Shown here: positions 1 to 11,916 of the stretch, one piece after another
Position numbering within the stretch: the stretch's first letter is position 1
How the letters are laid out: every line of letters begins with the position of its first letter
From: Toxoplasma gondii ME49
Lineage: Eukaryota; Apicomplexa; Conoidasida; Eucoccidiorida; Sarcocystidae
NCBI RefSeq assembly: GCF_000006565.2
Contig: NC_031477.1
Coordinates: 1,102,520 to 1,166,519, forward strand
Length of the DNA stretch: 64,000 nt
Direction: 5' to 3'
Program-made: the position numbers and the translations under genes
The notes under the pieces: model-generated
Seen by the model: the letters and a program-made list of their open reading frames with translations, nothing else
The model's database searches: none
What the model was told of the DNA's origin: nothing

Positions 1-1580
1 GTCTCGCTCCGGCTTTGCCCGCCCGTCTCACACAAACCGTCCAACTTCTCAATGCGAAACCGTTTCTCTGCAAGCACTTCAACCTTCACCAACTGCCTCT
101 GCAGCGACGGCCCCGTCCGAATCCTCCGCGTCCTACTGGCCACCATCGATAGACACACAAGCCACCGTCATCGAGTCGGATTAGAAAATCCGGCACCAAC
201 CTGCGTCGGCCCGCAGAAGGCCGCTCCCTTTACCCCTGTCTCCGACGTACCTCGGCAGGCTGGAGCAACACATCACAGTGGCCGTTACGCCAGTCATTTC
301 GCAACCGTCTACCTAGCCCCCCGAGCAACACGCACATGCAAGACATCGCCTCAGCCTTGTTTCCGCGTCTCGCTCCGGCTTTGCCCGCCCGTCTCACACA
401 AACCGTCCAACTTCTCAATGCGAAACCGTTTCTCTGCAAGCACTTCAACCTTCACCAACTGCCTCTGCAGCGACGGCCCCGTCCGAATCCTCCGCGTCCT
501 ACTGGCCACCGTCGATAGACACACAAGCCACCGTCATCGAGTCGGATTAGAAAATCCGGCACCAACCTGCGTCGGCCCGCAGAAGGCCGCTCCCTTTACC
601 CCTGTCTCCGACGTACCTCGGCAGGCTGGAGCAACACATCACAGTGGCCGTTACGCCAGTCATTTCGCAACCGTCTACCTAGCCCCCCGAGCAACACGCA
701 CATGCAAGACATCGCCTCAGCCTTGTTTCCGCGTCTCGCTCCGGCTTTGCCCGCCCGTCTCACACAAACCGTCCAACTTCTCAATGCGAAACCGTTTCTC
801 TGCAAGCACTTCAACCTTCACCAACTGCCTCTGCAGCGACGGCCCCGTCCGAATCCTCCGCGTCCTACTGGCCACCGTCGATAGACACACAAGCCACCGT
901 CATCGAGTCGGATTAGAAAATCCGGCACCAACCTGCGTCGGCCCGCAGAAGGCCGCTCCCTTTACCCCTGTCTCCGACGTACCTCGGCAGGCTGGAGCAA
1001 CACATCACAGTGGCCGTTACGCCAGTCATTTCGCAACCGTCTACCTAGCCCCCCGAGCAACACGCACATGCAAGACATCGCCTCAGCCTTGTTTCCGCGT
1101 CTCGCTCCGGCTTTGCCCGCCTGTCTCACACAAACCGTCCAACTTCTCAATGCGAAACCGTTTCTCTGCAAGCACTTCAACCTTCACCAACTGCCTCTGC
1201 AGCGACGGCCCCGTCCGAATCCTCCGCGTCCTACTGGCCACCGTCGATAGACACACAAGCCACCGTCATCGAGTCGGATTAGAAAATCCGGCACCAACCT
1301 GCGTCGGCCCGCAGAAGGCCGCTCCCTTTACCCCTGTCTCCGACGTACCTCGGCAGGCTGGAGCAACACATCACAGTGGCCGTTACGCCAGTCATTTCGC
1401 AACCGTCTACCTAGCCCCCCGAGCAACACGCACATGCAAGACATCGCCTCAGCCTTGTTTCCGCGTCTCGCTCCGGCTTTGCCCGCCCGTCTCACACAAA
1501 CCGTCCAACTTCTCAATGCGAAACCGTTTCTCTGCAAGCACTTCAACCTTCACCAACTGCCTCTGCAGCGACGGCGCCGA
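1..1580. repeat. 366-bp satellite tandem array, about 4.3 copies, truncated at left edge
   Basis: The same 366-base unit repeats head to tail from the first base to about 1575-1585, where the match to the unit breaks down after CTCTGCAGCGACGGC. I see only two substitutions among copies: A at 145 where later copies have G (e.g. 511), and T at 1122 where the others have C. This near-identity implies recent homogenisation. Toxoplasma carries satellites of about this length (Sat350/TGR-type); assignment to that family is from memory and period length only. Because 366 is divisible by 3, one frame stays open through the whole array, but this is a property of the unit, not a gene. The array continues beyond the window. 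Confidence 0.95.
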
Positions 1581-4487
1581 CCGAGGGTTTGATGTTCACT
1601 CATAAATTGCATCAGTGTCTGTACCTCATAGCCTGACTATCGACAGCTTCTGCCAAAGCTTCCTCACCCTGATAGGGGCTCGGGAGACGAGATGGAAGCC
1701 CGATGTCTGTCACCGATTGGAAATTTCAACTTCGACGGCCATAGTCCCACCAATGAAGAGAATCGGTTTACCGCCGTCAATAACGTACGGGTGACAGTCG
1801 ATGAAACACGTCGGGGAACTCGTAAATCACCATACAATTGACACCCTCCCACCCAGCGGCAGCTGCTTTCTCCACATGAAGCATCATCCACTTGTCGCTG
1901 TTTTCAGGCGTACCACGGTGAGATCCACACGACTCGCTTGTCCGTCAGTACGCACTCCGGAACAGCTGTTCGTTGAGGGTCGACTGATACTCGAGGGGAG
2001 TGACGTCTGCTTCGGCTTGTGTTTACGACTGCTTTGAGCACGTTTGAGTGGTGCCCACATCCGAGAAAAGCAGAACCTATTCCTGCCTGGTCATGACCTC
2101 CGTCCTGTCCACTAGATCAGTCGCGCATATGTCTTGTTACCTAATTTTGCAGTGTCACTTGTGTCCAATCACCACTAGGCTTGCTCCGTCCAGCTCCGCC
2201 TTCTTCCCGTCCTCACAGCATGAGATGAAATGTTCGGTGATTATTCAGAGCATACCAGTGGGCACCGCAGGGTCTACACATAGTATCTGTTATTCAGCAA
2301 TTCGCTGTTAACCGTCTTCATCAGAGATACTCGCGTACTTGCATGTTCGTGTATATGCACTATGGTTTATGTCATTTTGACGAAGCAAAATGAAACTACA
2401 TGCATCATGCTGCCTTTCACGCCGCGGCAGTGCCCAGTGTTGTTTGTAGAAACGTCATTCAACAGATACAGCGCTATCTACGTATTCCACCACTGCGAAA
2501 ACAATAACCAATCGGGCTCCGCGAGCCGCGGTGAATCTTGAGCTGCTCCAGTGATGTGAATCGAACGCTCGCACTACAAAGAAGCTGCACCGGGTTGCGA
2601 TGCCGCCAAGTGAGCGGCCCGTTGTGCTTCCAGCCCAAAATTTGGGCACATACTTCTTCCTGATGAAACAGGAATCCCATGTAAAACGAAACCAGGCGGT
2701 GAACAATTTGTGGCACAGTGGGACATATACACACGACACATGAGTCACACCAGTGCTTGCCAATCACGAGGAACACGACGAGGTCTGTTCTAAATCGGGA
2801 ACGAAGTGGAGACCAGCCTGCACGAGTCTACGTTGTCCAGCGGCGGCACGGGTAATTTCCGGATCCCCTTGAAAGGAAATATCACGAAATAGGAGGCGGT
2901 AGATCGATCGGAAAGCCGTTCTCGTGTGTTTTTTATCATCTCGGGTTGCATACGTCTTGGTGACGTAGGGTATGTGTCTCGCATCCCCGATTACAGGAAG
3001 CCTCCAGTACGGCCCCCTTCCGGTACGTCATAAACTAGTGACGCTATCTCTGTCCCACCATACAACCGGTGAAGCGGCATATGGCAGGGCGGAAAAATGT
3101 TTTTGTTACTTGCTGAAACATATGCCTTGCTTAGACGGCCAGCCTACCATCTGAAAGAATTAATTGGCATTCGTGAGTCATCAGTAGCAATCTGAGCAAC
3201 GAGTATGGCCTTGACCAAGCTTCACCTGGCGCCTACTGTTGAGGCCAAATAGCACCCTATATAAAATAGAAGCGTCTTTAGAAACACCATAACCTCCGCG
3301 TGTATGTGTCAGCGTCCTACTAGTAGAGGGTCGATAGGCCTCACCACTGCCAGTGAAGTCTACCAGTGGGACAGGCGGAGCGACAACGTAATTACAGCGC
3401 TCAAGTGTTTTCCAAAATCTCAAGACATTACCTTCTGTTGAATGTCGATATCGGCAGTGGGTGCGCCCCCAGCGGCACATCATTACCAACGATACACATC
3501 TGCTTTTGCAGGTTGCCCCACAGACGATTTGCCGCCCAAGAATCGTTAACGCGTCGAGAAGCGAGGGGTTGCAACCGATGTAAGTGCCAGCAAATAGTAC
3601 CTCCAAACATCACACACAGTTGCGGCGCCTTATCTCCACTAGCACAGATTCGGTTTGCAAGTGGTGCGATGGAAAGGGATGCTTGTGCATTCTCAAATGG
3701 GAGGGCCATCTCAAAAACACATCCCATGATGCATGCAAACGGCGTCGTGTGGTGAGAGCAAGACGCAATGAACACCACACGCCACTACTGACGGTGCAGA
3801 GACCTACCATTCCGGCAACGGGCTTTTGACAGCTGATGGAAGCTTCCATCGCTCACGCCGGTGTGCAGCAAGTCATCAGACCTCGCTGACTTACTTGCTT
3901 GATACGGATGAAATGTAGAAACACGGTCGCTCACTTGAAACACAAGTCAAGTGCCGCATTCGCTGCGAAAGACGACAGCAACTGTGTAGAGTAATCCTTG
4001 GTACACTCTCGAATGTTACAGGACGGTCAGGCACTCAAGCGAGGCAGTATCGTGAATGTTCGTCTGTCGCTGCGCACCCCCGTAGGTAACCCTCGTCCAA
4101 AATAACGGAACTCACTTTCTGCCATGGTGGCAAACAAGTAAACCCAGAGTGCTTCAATATGCGGAGGTCACGTGTAACGCCTTATCACCCCTTTCAGTTC
4201 CCTTGGAATCTATATTCCAGAAAAGCGAAATTCTCGTAGGATCGCAGTGCACCACGAAAGTGGCAACCTCAAACGTAGTTTGCAGGTGGACAAAATGGCC
4301 GTCATTTTTACAAGAACGTTGTTTACTCTGTGTCGAGAGGTTGGTGGACACCCCACAAGGGAGGCAGTCCAAAGAGGCTAACAATCTACCTCGGCGGTTG
4401 CACGTATTGACAAAGGTCATGAAGCTGAACGTAGGGATATCTCTGTGCCAAGACAGCAGTACTACGTTCGTTCGGTTGAAAAGCCCA
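1581..4487. other. Gene-free stretch next to satellite
   Basis: I see no reading frame here with convincing composition, splice signals or family motifs. The longest open frames (e.g. 3181-3606 minus) look like chance frames. The first part may be degenerate satellite-flanking DNA, and the part near 4487 probably includes the 3' UTR of the minus-strand gene that ends at 4488. Confidence 0.5.
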
Positions 4488-6403
4488 TCATGCGCCATCG
4501 TCGGTATTTCTTAAGCTCTGCTGCGCCGGTATGTAGTCAGCCGATGCCTCTTCGGTGTGAGAACACAGACGTACTTTCCCTCCTGGCTGAGGAAGACATA
4601 GAACAACCAAAGACCGCTGGTCTCCGGCGCAGCACTCTGTACGGACACATTCACAGACCATTGCTCTTCGCCTGAGCTTCTAATTTAAATGCACTCACAG
4701 GCACCTGGAGACGCATGGTTCGTCGGCGCTACGAAGAAGGGTAACCACTCCGTCAGCGTTTCGAAGGGGTGCTCAATTCCAGATAGCCGGTTCTTGACGA
4801 GAGCACAACCGACTGAGAAGCTGACCCGGCATTCAGCCCACTGAGGGCCCGCAACAGTATGAGATGTTCCCCATGTCCCTGCACAGGTGACACTGGCTTC
4901 TCCACATTCTATAACGGTGCGACTGGATCTTACCGCCTACGAAGCCATGACGCATTATAACGTGCGTGTTTGGATGCAAGTGATGTCCAGATTGCGCGTA
5001 CCTTGAGCCCCCCTCTGGTATTTGCTTATCAACAACCCAGCGCGTCGTGTTCGGAGCACCTGTCACTACGTACTGTCCTCACCGAAAACGAAGACACCAG
5101 CAGGGACTCTGAAATCAGCCATGTCGCCCTTCAGATGTTTGCTTCAGCCATGGGGTGGCCGGACAGTGAAACTAATAGTAAAATCAGTAGAATCGCTTTG
5201 ACCTGCTGAAGAGGACTTACGCATTCGTCGTCTTCTCCGTCACCTGGCCCTTCGCCACTCCCGCCACTAGCCATAAGGCGCCGCAAGTTTGTGCTTTCAC
5301 GGACAGTCGCCAGTCGAGAACGAGTGCCAGCACATCGACGGATCCAGGACGCGAGGGCAGCAGCTACCGCGACGAAGACGGCAGCCACTGTCACAAGCTT
5401 AGCCCTTGGCAGTTTGGAGACGCGACTCTTCCATACGTTTCTGCACAGAGTAAAAGAAGCATCGAAGTTCCAGATCGTTTTCTCGCGCGGAGCTATGTTT
5501 GTGCAGCCGCCGGCCAGCACGAGCAAGTGTAGGCGTCAGGTCGTATCAAAAGCAACTGGAGGTAGAAAGAGCAGTGCTTTACGGAGAACGCCTCTAACTC
5601 TTGCGGAGAAATCTACTGACATGCTTCGGGCTCGGCGACACGCGGCAGTCGACGTGTACATGGCACTTTCAATTCAACTGAATTTAGGAAGGAACATATG
5701 TGGAATGGTGGAAGCAAAGTATTCACAAGTGAAGAGTGAGTAACTGCCACAGAGACAGACGGGAGAAGTGTCTGCATGCGCGCATGTATTTCGTATGGCA
5801 ACTTAACGATGCTAATAAGTAGGGCGGGATGGCAGGGCGGGGATACTTGAGAGTCTGTTTAGATTTCGAAGGGAAGATGGGACGTCTCACCAGTCGCAAC
5901 ATTGGTCACTTTGGGGTGGCATTTTTTAGAGAATATGCACAGTCTAAGGGAGGTGCCAGAGGCAGCATCACATACTGTCCGAGCAAGTAATCGTTTGTAT
6001 AGAGTTTAGTATCGAATGCCCCTAACCCCAGATATTGTTGAGAGGCTTGATGGTCCATCTCACATTTAAGGGGAAGGAAGAGTTTACGAAAAAAAGAGCA
6101 AATATTTATGGAATTTCGATATAACTGTCTCGTAACCTTTCCGGCAAAGCACATGCCCCGATCTCTACAGGAACATCGACGTTTCGCAGCTTACCGCAAG
6201 GTGTCCCGGGCCCGGGAAAGCAAGGGCCCTTCATGAATAGACACTTGTTCTTCGACATCAGGCGCATTCTGCAAGAGAACTGGTGTGGTGGAGACGGCTG
6301 CTGGCGGAGACTGCGAACACAACACGGTGGCAATGTGGCCATCATGCAGAAGGAGGTTGGCTCCGCTGAGGAGCTGAAGAAGGAAAGCCAGCGTCTTCAT
6401 CAT
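4488..6403 (-). CDS. Small secreted or membrane protein, three exons, dense-granule-like architecture
   Basis: Assembled on the minus strand from exon 1 (6403-6195), exon 2 (5440-5221) and a tentative exon 3 (4586-4488); total 175 residues. Exon 1 starts at a doublet ATG and encodes a hydrophobic signal-peptide-like start (MMKTLAFLLQLLSG, core about residues 5-19), then a Ser/Pro/Val-rich and acidic segment. It ends at a strong GTAAGC donor in phase 2. Exon 2 follows a pyrimidine-rich acceptor, restores frame exactly, and encodes an Ala/Val transmembrane helix at about residues 84-103, basic residues after it, then an acidic Gly/Glu/Asp tail before a GTAAGT donor. Exon 3 follows a CTTCCTCAG acceptor and ends in TGA; it is the least certain and others are possible. 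Signal peptide plus one Ala-rich helix resembles coccidian dense granule (GRA) proteins, but no sequence family is recognised. Confidence 0.55.
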
Positions 6404-7621
6404 GGCGTTAGCTCATGTCACAGACGTCCAGTGCCCGGTTTAGTTCACTTTAAATTTGTGACTAAGGAGCACAGCATTCGCTGAAGAAGGAAAGCAGACA
6501 GTTCCGTCGGAAAAGAATGATATATGTTTGATTCCGAAGGCATTTGGAATCGCAGACTACAAGGAGAAATTGGTATGGAATGGCACGCGACTCGATCGGC
6601 ACCAGGAGTTCTTCACAGAAGGACCTCCCGTACTCGGCAGTGTCGTGTTGACGCCTATCGTAATCAACAGCAACGTTTCAGGAGACGTGGTCGTTCTGAC
6701 CACACATTCAAGTCGTTTTAGGCAGCATCCGGTCCGCTTGCTACATACACAAGGAAACCCCCTAGTGAGCAAGCTAGAGGCACTGGAGGCTATTCAGAGC
6801 TTTCTCGAATTGCAGGTCTTTTCATCTCGAGCTGTCGCCAAGGTCTCCACTTAGCCTCAAACACTCAAGATGTTTCCTACATCTCCCGACGATGACTGCA
6901 CGGGTTTCGCTCCCGCGCCCATCAGCCAACGGCTCACTCAACCGTTGCGCACTCCGTGTCGAGCAACATGCACCGTATCGACGACGGTTGACGCTTGACA
7001 CGAAAGGAGACCTCCTACGATGTGCGTAAAGTTGCAGCGGATATCACGGCCTGTCGGTAGCAGCGAAAGAGTACTTTGGCGGGAAACGCTGGCAGCGGCG
7101 TATTCCAGCAGAAATTCATCTGCACAAAGAAGCGATCGAAAGAGGTTTTCCGGGTCCCGTGCTGAAGAGACTGTTTGACGCTAGACAAGTTTGGGAAGTG
7201 TGTGCTCCGCGTCAGCAACTGTCGGTGGCCTACTCGAGAAGTTGGCTTCGCCGTATTCTGTCTCCGTCTTCTTCCGTTTTCCGTCTGATACTCGAACTCC
7301 ACGCTCAGCCCTGGCCCTGTGACAGACAGAGCAACTATTTGCAGGCAAGAAGTCCACATTCAGATTTACTTCCCTGGTTCAGTTTCTCGCGTGTATAGTC
7401 GACGAATTACTGAGCACTGGGTGGAGTCGCCCTGTCGGCGAAACGAGTCCAGTTTGCTGTGCTGTCGACCAGTTTTCTTTCAGCTGTGTTTACCGCTTAT
7501 ACACGCTTCACTCGGCAGCGTCGCTTCTGAAGCATTCCGTTCCCCTCTCTTGTGGACCGGCCGCTGTTTCTGAGAAAGCCGCGCGATAGTAGATCGTCGA
7601 ACTTCCTCCAACTTCGCAACG
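6404..7621. promoter_or_regulatory. Intergenic region between two divergent genes, probable shared 5' region
   Basis: This stretch separates the start of the minus-strand secreted protein from the start of the 64-residue gene at 7622, so both promoters should lie here. Two WGAGACG-like boxes (around 6289 and 6668) resemble a promoter motif reported in Toxoplasma, but I assign no function to individual copies. An open frame at 6528-6854 plus lacks an ATG start and is not called. Confidence 0.35.
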
Positions 7622-7816
7622 ATGGTCAAGTACTGCGGCGCCAAAAAGTGCGATCTAATTGATCTTCTCAACTCCGCGACCACATCAAGAGAACGCAACA
7701 AGGTCGTGAAGCAGCTAAAGAAGTTCGATCCGTGCCCGAGAAAGGATCTGGATGTGGAATTCGACGCAAAAGACTGCAGCTGCAAAAAGTACAACCAGAC
7801 GCAGTACTACATGTGA
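7622..7816 (+). CDS. 64-residue Cys-containing protein, unknown function
   Basis: A single uninterrupted frame runs from ATG at 7622 (context AACGATGG) to TGA at 7816. The product begins MVKYCGAKKC and is charged, with a Lys-rich centre (RERNKVVKQLKKFDPC) and five cysteines at about residues 5, 10, 38, 51 and 53. The last two form a CSC just before the C-terminus QYYM. Many codons end in G or C, as in confident exons elsewhere in the window. There is no signal peptide or membrane segment. I recognise no family. The spaced Cys residues could bind a metal or form disulfides; that is speculation. It may also be a non-coding transcript with a chance frame, hence the moderate confidence. Confidence 0.5.
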   Translation: MVKYCGAKKCDLIDLLNSATTSRERNKVVKQLKKFDPCPRKDLDVEFDAKDCSCKKYNQTQYYM

Positions 7817-10800
7817 GAATCCGCCCGCTCCCTGTTTATCCGATTTAGCAACTCACAGATATTTCCAGCTTCTCTGAAATCTTGTTGGGGAGAGAGAAAC
7901 GTTTGTGGTTCTTACCTCGTACCGTTACGAATTTAGCTGTTGCCCACCTAACGTGATTTTCGCAGAAAGGGAATGTGCGAGTAGTTCGTGAGCGCAGTCA
8001 GGTTTCGGCCGTCTACGGTCATTAACTGGAACGGTGGTTGTTGAAGGATTGCCTTTTCTAGTTGGAATAGAGCTAACAGGAAATGACGAATTCCCACGCC
8101 GCTCTAGTTAAAAACACCGTGAAAGTGTTAGATGCACCTCGCGGGATTTTCCCCGTAGTCCTCTGGAATTTGCACCCTCACAAGTATTAATGTAGCAATG
8201 CGTATCTATGTGTGTTTTCACGTGGTTTACAGCGCCACATCGTGGTTCACTGTTGTCGAACGCCGAGTGGCGTATTGTGACTACTGTGATGACGTTTACT
8301 GGAGTTTCAGAAACGCAGGAGCTTGGGAAGCCCAACCGGCCAGCTGTAACTGTTACAGCCATACACAGATATCCGCGTTACACGGGTATACGTTCGCTTA
8401 TTTGCTTGACACAGATTCCCGTCGTAGTCGTCGCAGGTTAGGCATAAGGTGCCCATCGATGCATGTTTTCAGGTGCTGGAGGTGCGACAAACCAAAGACG
8501 ACGACGGTCAAAGTCATGTGGAACAGTCCTAAAGGTACGAGAACTCTCCAGCGGAAACGTTGAATCAAGACCGGCAAGCGATTCCTCACACTTTGGCATG
8601 TGTCTGCGGAGAGGAAATAAACAAATCACTGAGCTTGAAAACGTTTATCTGGTTTGTTGTAGGAAGGCAACAGTATGTTCGCAGCACGCGGGTGCCGAGA
8701 AGAAAGGATCACTGCTTCACCATAGTTTGTCTGTGATCATCAGGTCGTTCGACAGTCCCATCACATCCCCTGCATTCTGATGCCTATGTATGCAGGTCTG
8801 AAAATAATTTGCAACACATGTTACTTCGCTTTGAGTGCGAATGCGGACCTGGAGAGATCCAGGAAGGAAAACGCCCAGTACTATGATTTCATGAAGAAGA
8901 AATAGACACAGCGTTTTCGAATATCTCGTTTCCTAAGCCTATCAAGGTGCGTTACCATCTTACTGAGTCTGTCTCAGACGTCACTTTGGTTGTCTTTGGC
9001 TCTATTTCGTTGTGTTCTTTCTGGAGTTTACTGCATCCCTGACAAACTAATTTGGAACTAATTGTCAAAATCAGGTGTACCATACAGTGACGTCTATAGT
9101 GATGCTTTTGCAGAGGCATCCTAACCCAGGCGTGTTGCTTTTGTAAGTCTCTAATATTTCCTGCGCGTGCGAAAGAGCGCACAAGTGGACAGAACAGGCT
9201 ACCTCGGCATAACAAGATGAGCAGACACCGGTGACTGTCAGAGAAGTCAGCTTACTACGAGCATTTGTCTGAATTTTGGAGGTGATAGACGCATCGTACA
9301 AACTCAGCGCAAGTTTACAAACTACTCTCCACAAATCCAGATCACGAATGGATGATGCTGGCGAAAATTCCTCAACATCACAGCTATCTATTTATAACGT
9401 ACCTGAATGCTATTTGCTAGCATAATATACGGTGTTAAAAGTAATTCCATCCGAAGCAGGTTTGTTAGCATTCATGTTATCAACATGTCAATAAAATATC
9501 AATAACGATGAAACGTATTAGATCTTCAATGTGTTTGTTTACCGGATCCACGGGACTGTTGGAGGTTATCACAAAATTGTCATCACGCCTTGTGTAACAG
9601 CATCGTAGTCCATCTTCAAGAATCACGGATTGTTCACAGCTGTATTCTGCACTCCTGTCACAGTTTCAATTCTCTGCATAAACCTGCCAAATTGCAACGC
9701 ACGGTACCTGACAGTTTTCTATTGAGGCAGTTTTTTGTGCTACGTTCGGTCGAAAAAGCGAAGATGCGAAGACACCAAATTATTCAGAACATGACTGTGC
9801 GTCTTAGAGGCAAACGAATGCGTGTTCAGTACAGTTGGTCTCCGTCGACACAGATCTGTGCTGGTGTACTTGCTTCACATTCGCTGCACTCACGGCAGAG
9901 GCTCTGCAGCAAGATGGAGATTTTGCCCGACTCTAAGCTCAAGAGGGTATAAGCTGCCGGTAGTGGCGACTTGATGACAACGTTCCTATGCGTCCGTGAC
10001 ACACTTCTGTTATGAGTCTAGATTCATATTTCTAAACAGACATCTTAGCCTCACTACGCTGGCGTAGCAGCAACGTAGACGATTCAAAACTCGACAATAA
10101 ACCCACAGGGAGGTGGCCGTGTTGCCGTGTGCAAGAAGCAAGTGTGCAGCTCAAATCGTTTCACTGCATGTCCTGGTCTCCGCAGTGCGCATTTTTTCGA
10201 TGTATTCAGTGTCAATATATCTGTACCAACATGTCTGTTGTCTCGACCTCTTTACTGGTCGCCTGGTCTCTTTCAACCCTGTGACATGAGCTTCGTGCAT
10301 GAACAAAAAGTCGGTCACAAACCAACTAAAATCCGTAAACGATTCCCGAGGAAAGACGGGGTCAATAGTTCTGGCATTTCCAAGTAGAAGCAAAATCTCT
10401 GGAACATGGGGGCGTACGGGAGCAGGTGCACGCACCGAGTGATATGCAGTAAGGTAAAACGCTTTCGGAATGACAATAGCTGCGTTGACTTCAGCCTCAA
10501 CGTTGTTTTTTTGGTAACGCACACGAAGCAGTCTTCAGTTCCTTGAAAATGATTTTGTGGATAATTTATGACTCTGGTATCCAGACCGTCGTGTAATGAC
10601 AGCTGGAGAGAAGGCAGGCGACAGCACTTCGGCATCTAATCAAGGAACACTGGGCCGCTAGTCCGTGGAAAAAAGAGGGAATATCTTTCTTTCCAGGTTC
10701 CCATTGACTACACAGAGTTGCCGGGTAAATCTCGAAACTAAATGGCATTGCTTCTCAACAGCACCATAGGTGGCGAATGACTCCGGGTAGTGGAAATCTC

Positions 10801-11037
10801 GAGACACGGGACGCCTTTGGATGAGGTCGGGTAACCCCTCTGGCTCTCTTCATCGAGAGAGAAGCCGGATAATTAAAGCAAAGAAAAATTTAGCATGGAG
10901 ACTCGAGTCAGTATTAGATAAGCAGAAAACAGGCACCTAGGACTTCTCCGAGCTCGACAAGACCTCAAACAGACGACGTCGCAATAGTCCTTTATACTGG
11001 AAAGATTCATGTACGCAGCAAAAACAACCTCAGCACG
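7817..11037. other. Intergenic, no supported gene
   Basis: No frame in this 3.2-kb stretch shows coding-like composition or a recognisable motif. The right end should contain the 3' UTR of the minus-strand SUMO gene. An AT-rich patch lies at about 9410-9520. I see nothing else. Confidence 0.45.
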
Positions 11038-11916
11038 TCATGCGCCCCCCGTCTGTTGAACCATAGCATCAATAACATCTCCGTCCTCGATGCCCATATC
11101 TAGGGGCGTTTTCTCCGGTTTTACACGCTCTCCATCGAAAAGAAACCTCACAGCGTCCATGTGCTGGCCTAGACGATTGCAGTACGCCTGCATAAGTTTC
11201 TCAAGTTTGGTCTTCTTCTTGATTTTGAAGTACACCTCACTGCCATCCTGCATACAAGCAAAAAGGGAGCACAGCAGAACAGCCACTGAGCAAGGAAAAC
11301 CCTCTTCTGTCCCAAGCCATTCTGACAAGATTCATGATTCATCAGCTGTGACGTCCACCTTGGATGGATACGACTCACAGCCGTAGCCAAAGCTTACACG
11401 TGACAAAGTTCTCTTTCAAATGACATAAAAAAAATCAAGACGGCCCGGACGCTCCTTGAGCAAACAAACGTTTATGCAGAACTCGAGCGTGTCCTTTATC
11501 ACGACATGAATCTGGATACGTTCCACAGTATCACTTCACCAAAGTATACAGGAACAAGGCCGAAACCAGCGAGGATATTGGTCTCAAATACTGGTAATGC
11601 AAAGGGCCAGTCCTCCGTGTACGTGTTTCTATGCAGATTCTTCTATGAAGCAACAAATTCACTCCAGCTGTGTGTTGCTACACATGCACAGGCGGTGTTC
11701 AAGGTAAGATACACGCTCCCCCGCAATTCAGGTAACTCAGAACAATGGGCAAGGGAACATTCCTTTTGACCACGTTACCCACTGCCAGGATGGTGTACAA
11801 ACGGAGATTCGCCGTAAACTCGTTATGGATCAGGAAAACGAGCCACTTACGGGTGAGCGAACCTTCAGTTGCATATGCTCCTTTTCCCCAGCATCGTCCT
11901 TCTTGTCGTCCGACAT
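11038..11916 (-). CDS. SUMO: SUMO, small ubiquitin-like modifier
   Basis: Two exons on the minus strand: 11916-11851 (22 codons, ending ...VRSP at a GTAAGT donor) and 11247-11038 (69 codons and TGA), joined in phase 0 to give 91 residues, a normal SUMO length. Exon 1 gives the flexible charged N-terminal tail (MSDDKKDDAGEKEH) and the first beta strand. Exon 2 carries the rest of the beta-grasp fold, with the family hallmarks YCNRLG, RFLFDGERV and DMGIEDGDVIDAM, ending QQTGGA. The Gly-Gly pair is the conjugation site; a SUMO protease (SENP/Ulp type) must remove the single trailing Ala before E1/E2 conjugation to lysines of target proteins. I see no internal psi-K-x-E consensus in the N-tail that would clearly favour chain formation. 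The upstream AUG frame in the intron is not used. Confidence 0.97.

Noticed and set aside
52..1605. 517-codon open frame over the satellite array
   Set aside because: It exists because the 366-bp unit is a multiple of three and lacks stops in one frame; the protein is just the unit translated repeatedly, with no coding signature.
2500..2600. tRNA-like T-loop (GTTCGATTC) on the minus strand
   Set aside because: The flanking bases do not form a five-pair T stem and no matching D or anticodon arms are present.
3181..3606. 141-codon minus-strand frame
   Set aside because: Composition looks random, no splice or start context, no family motif.
6528..6854. 108-codon plus-strand frame with protein-like appearance
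   Set aside because: No ATG start, lies in the probable promoter of the minus-strand secreted gene; too weak to call without expression data.
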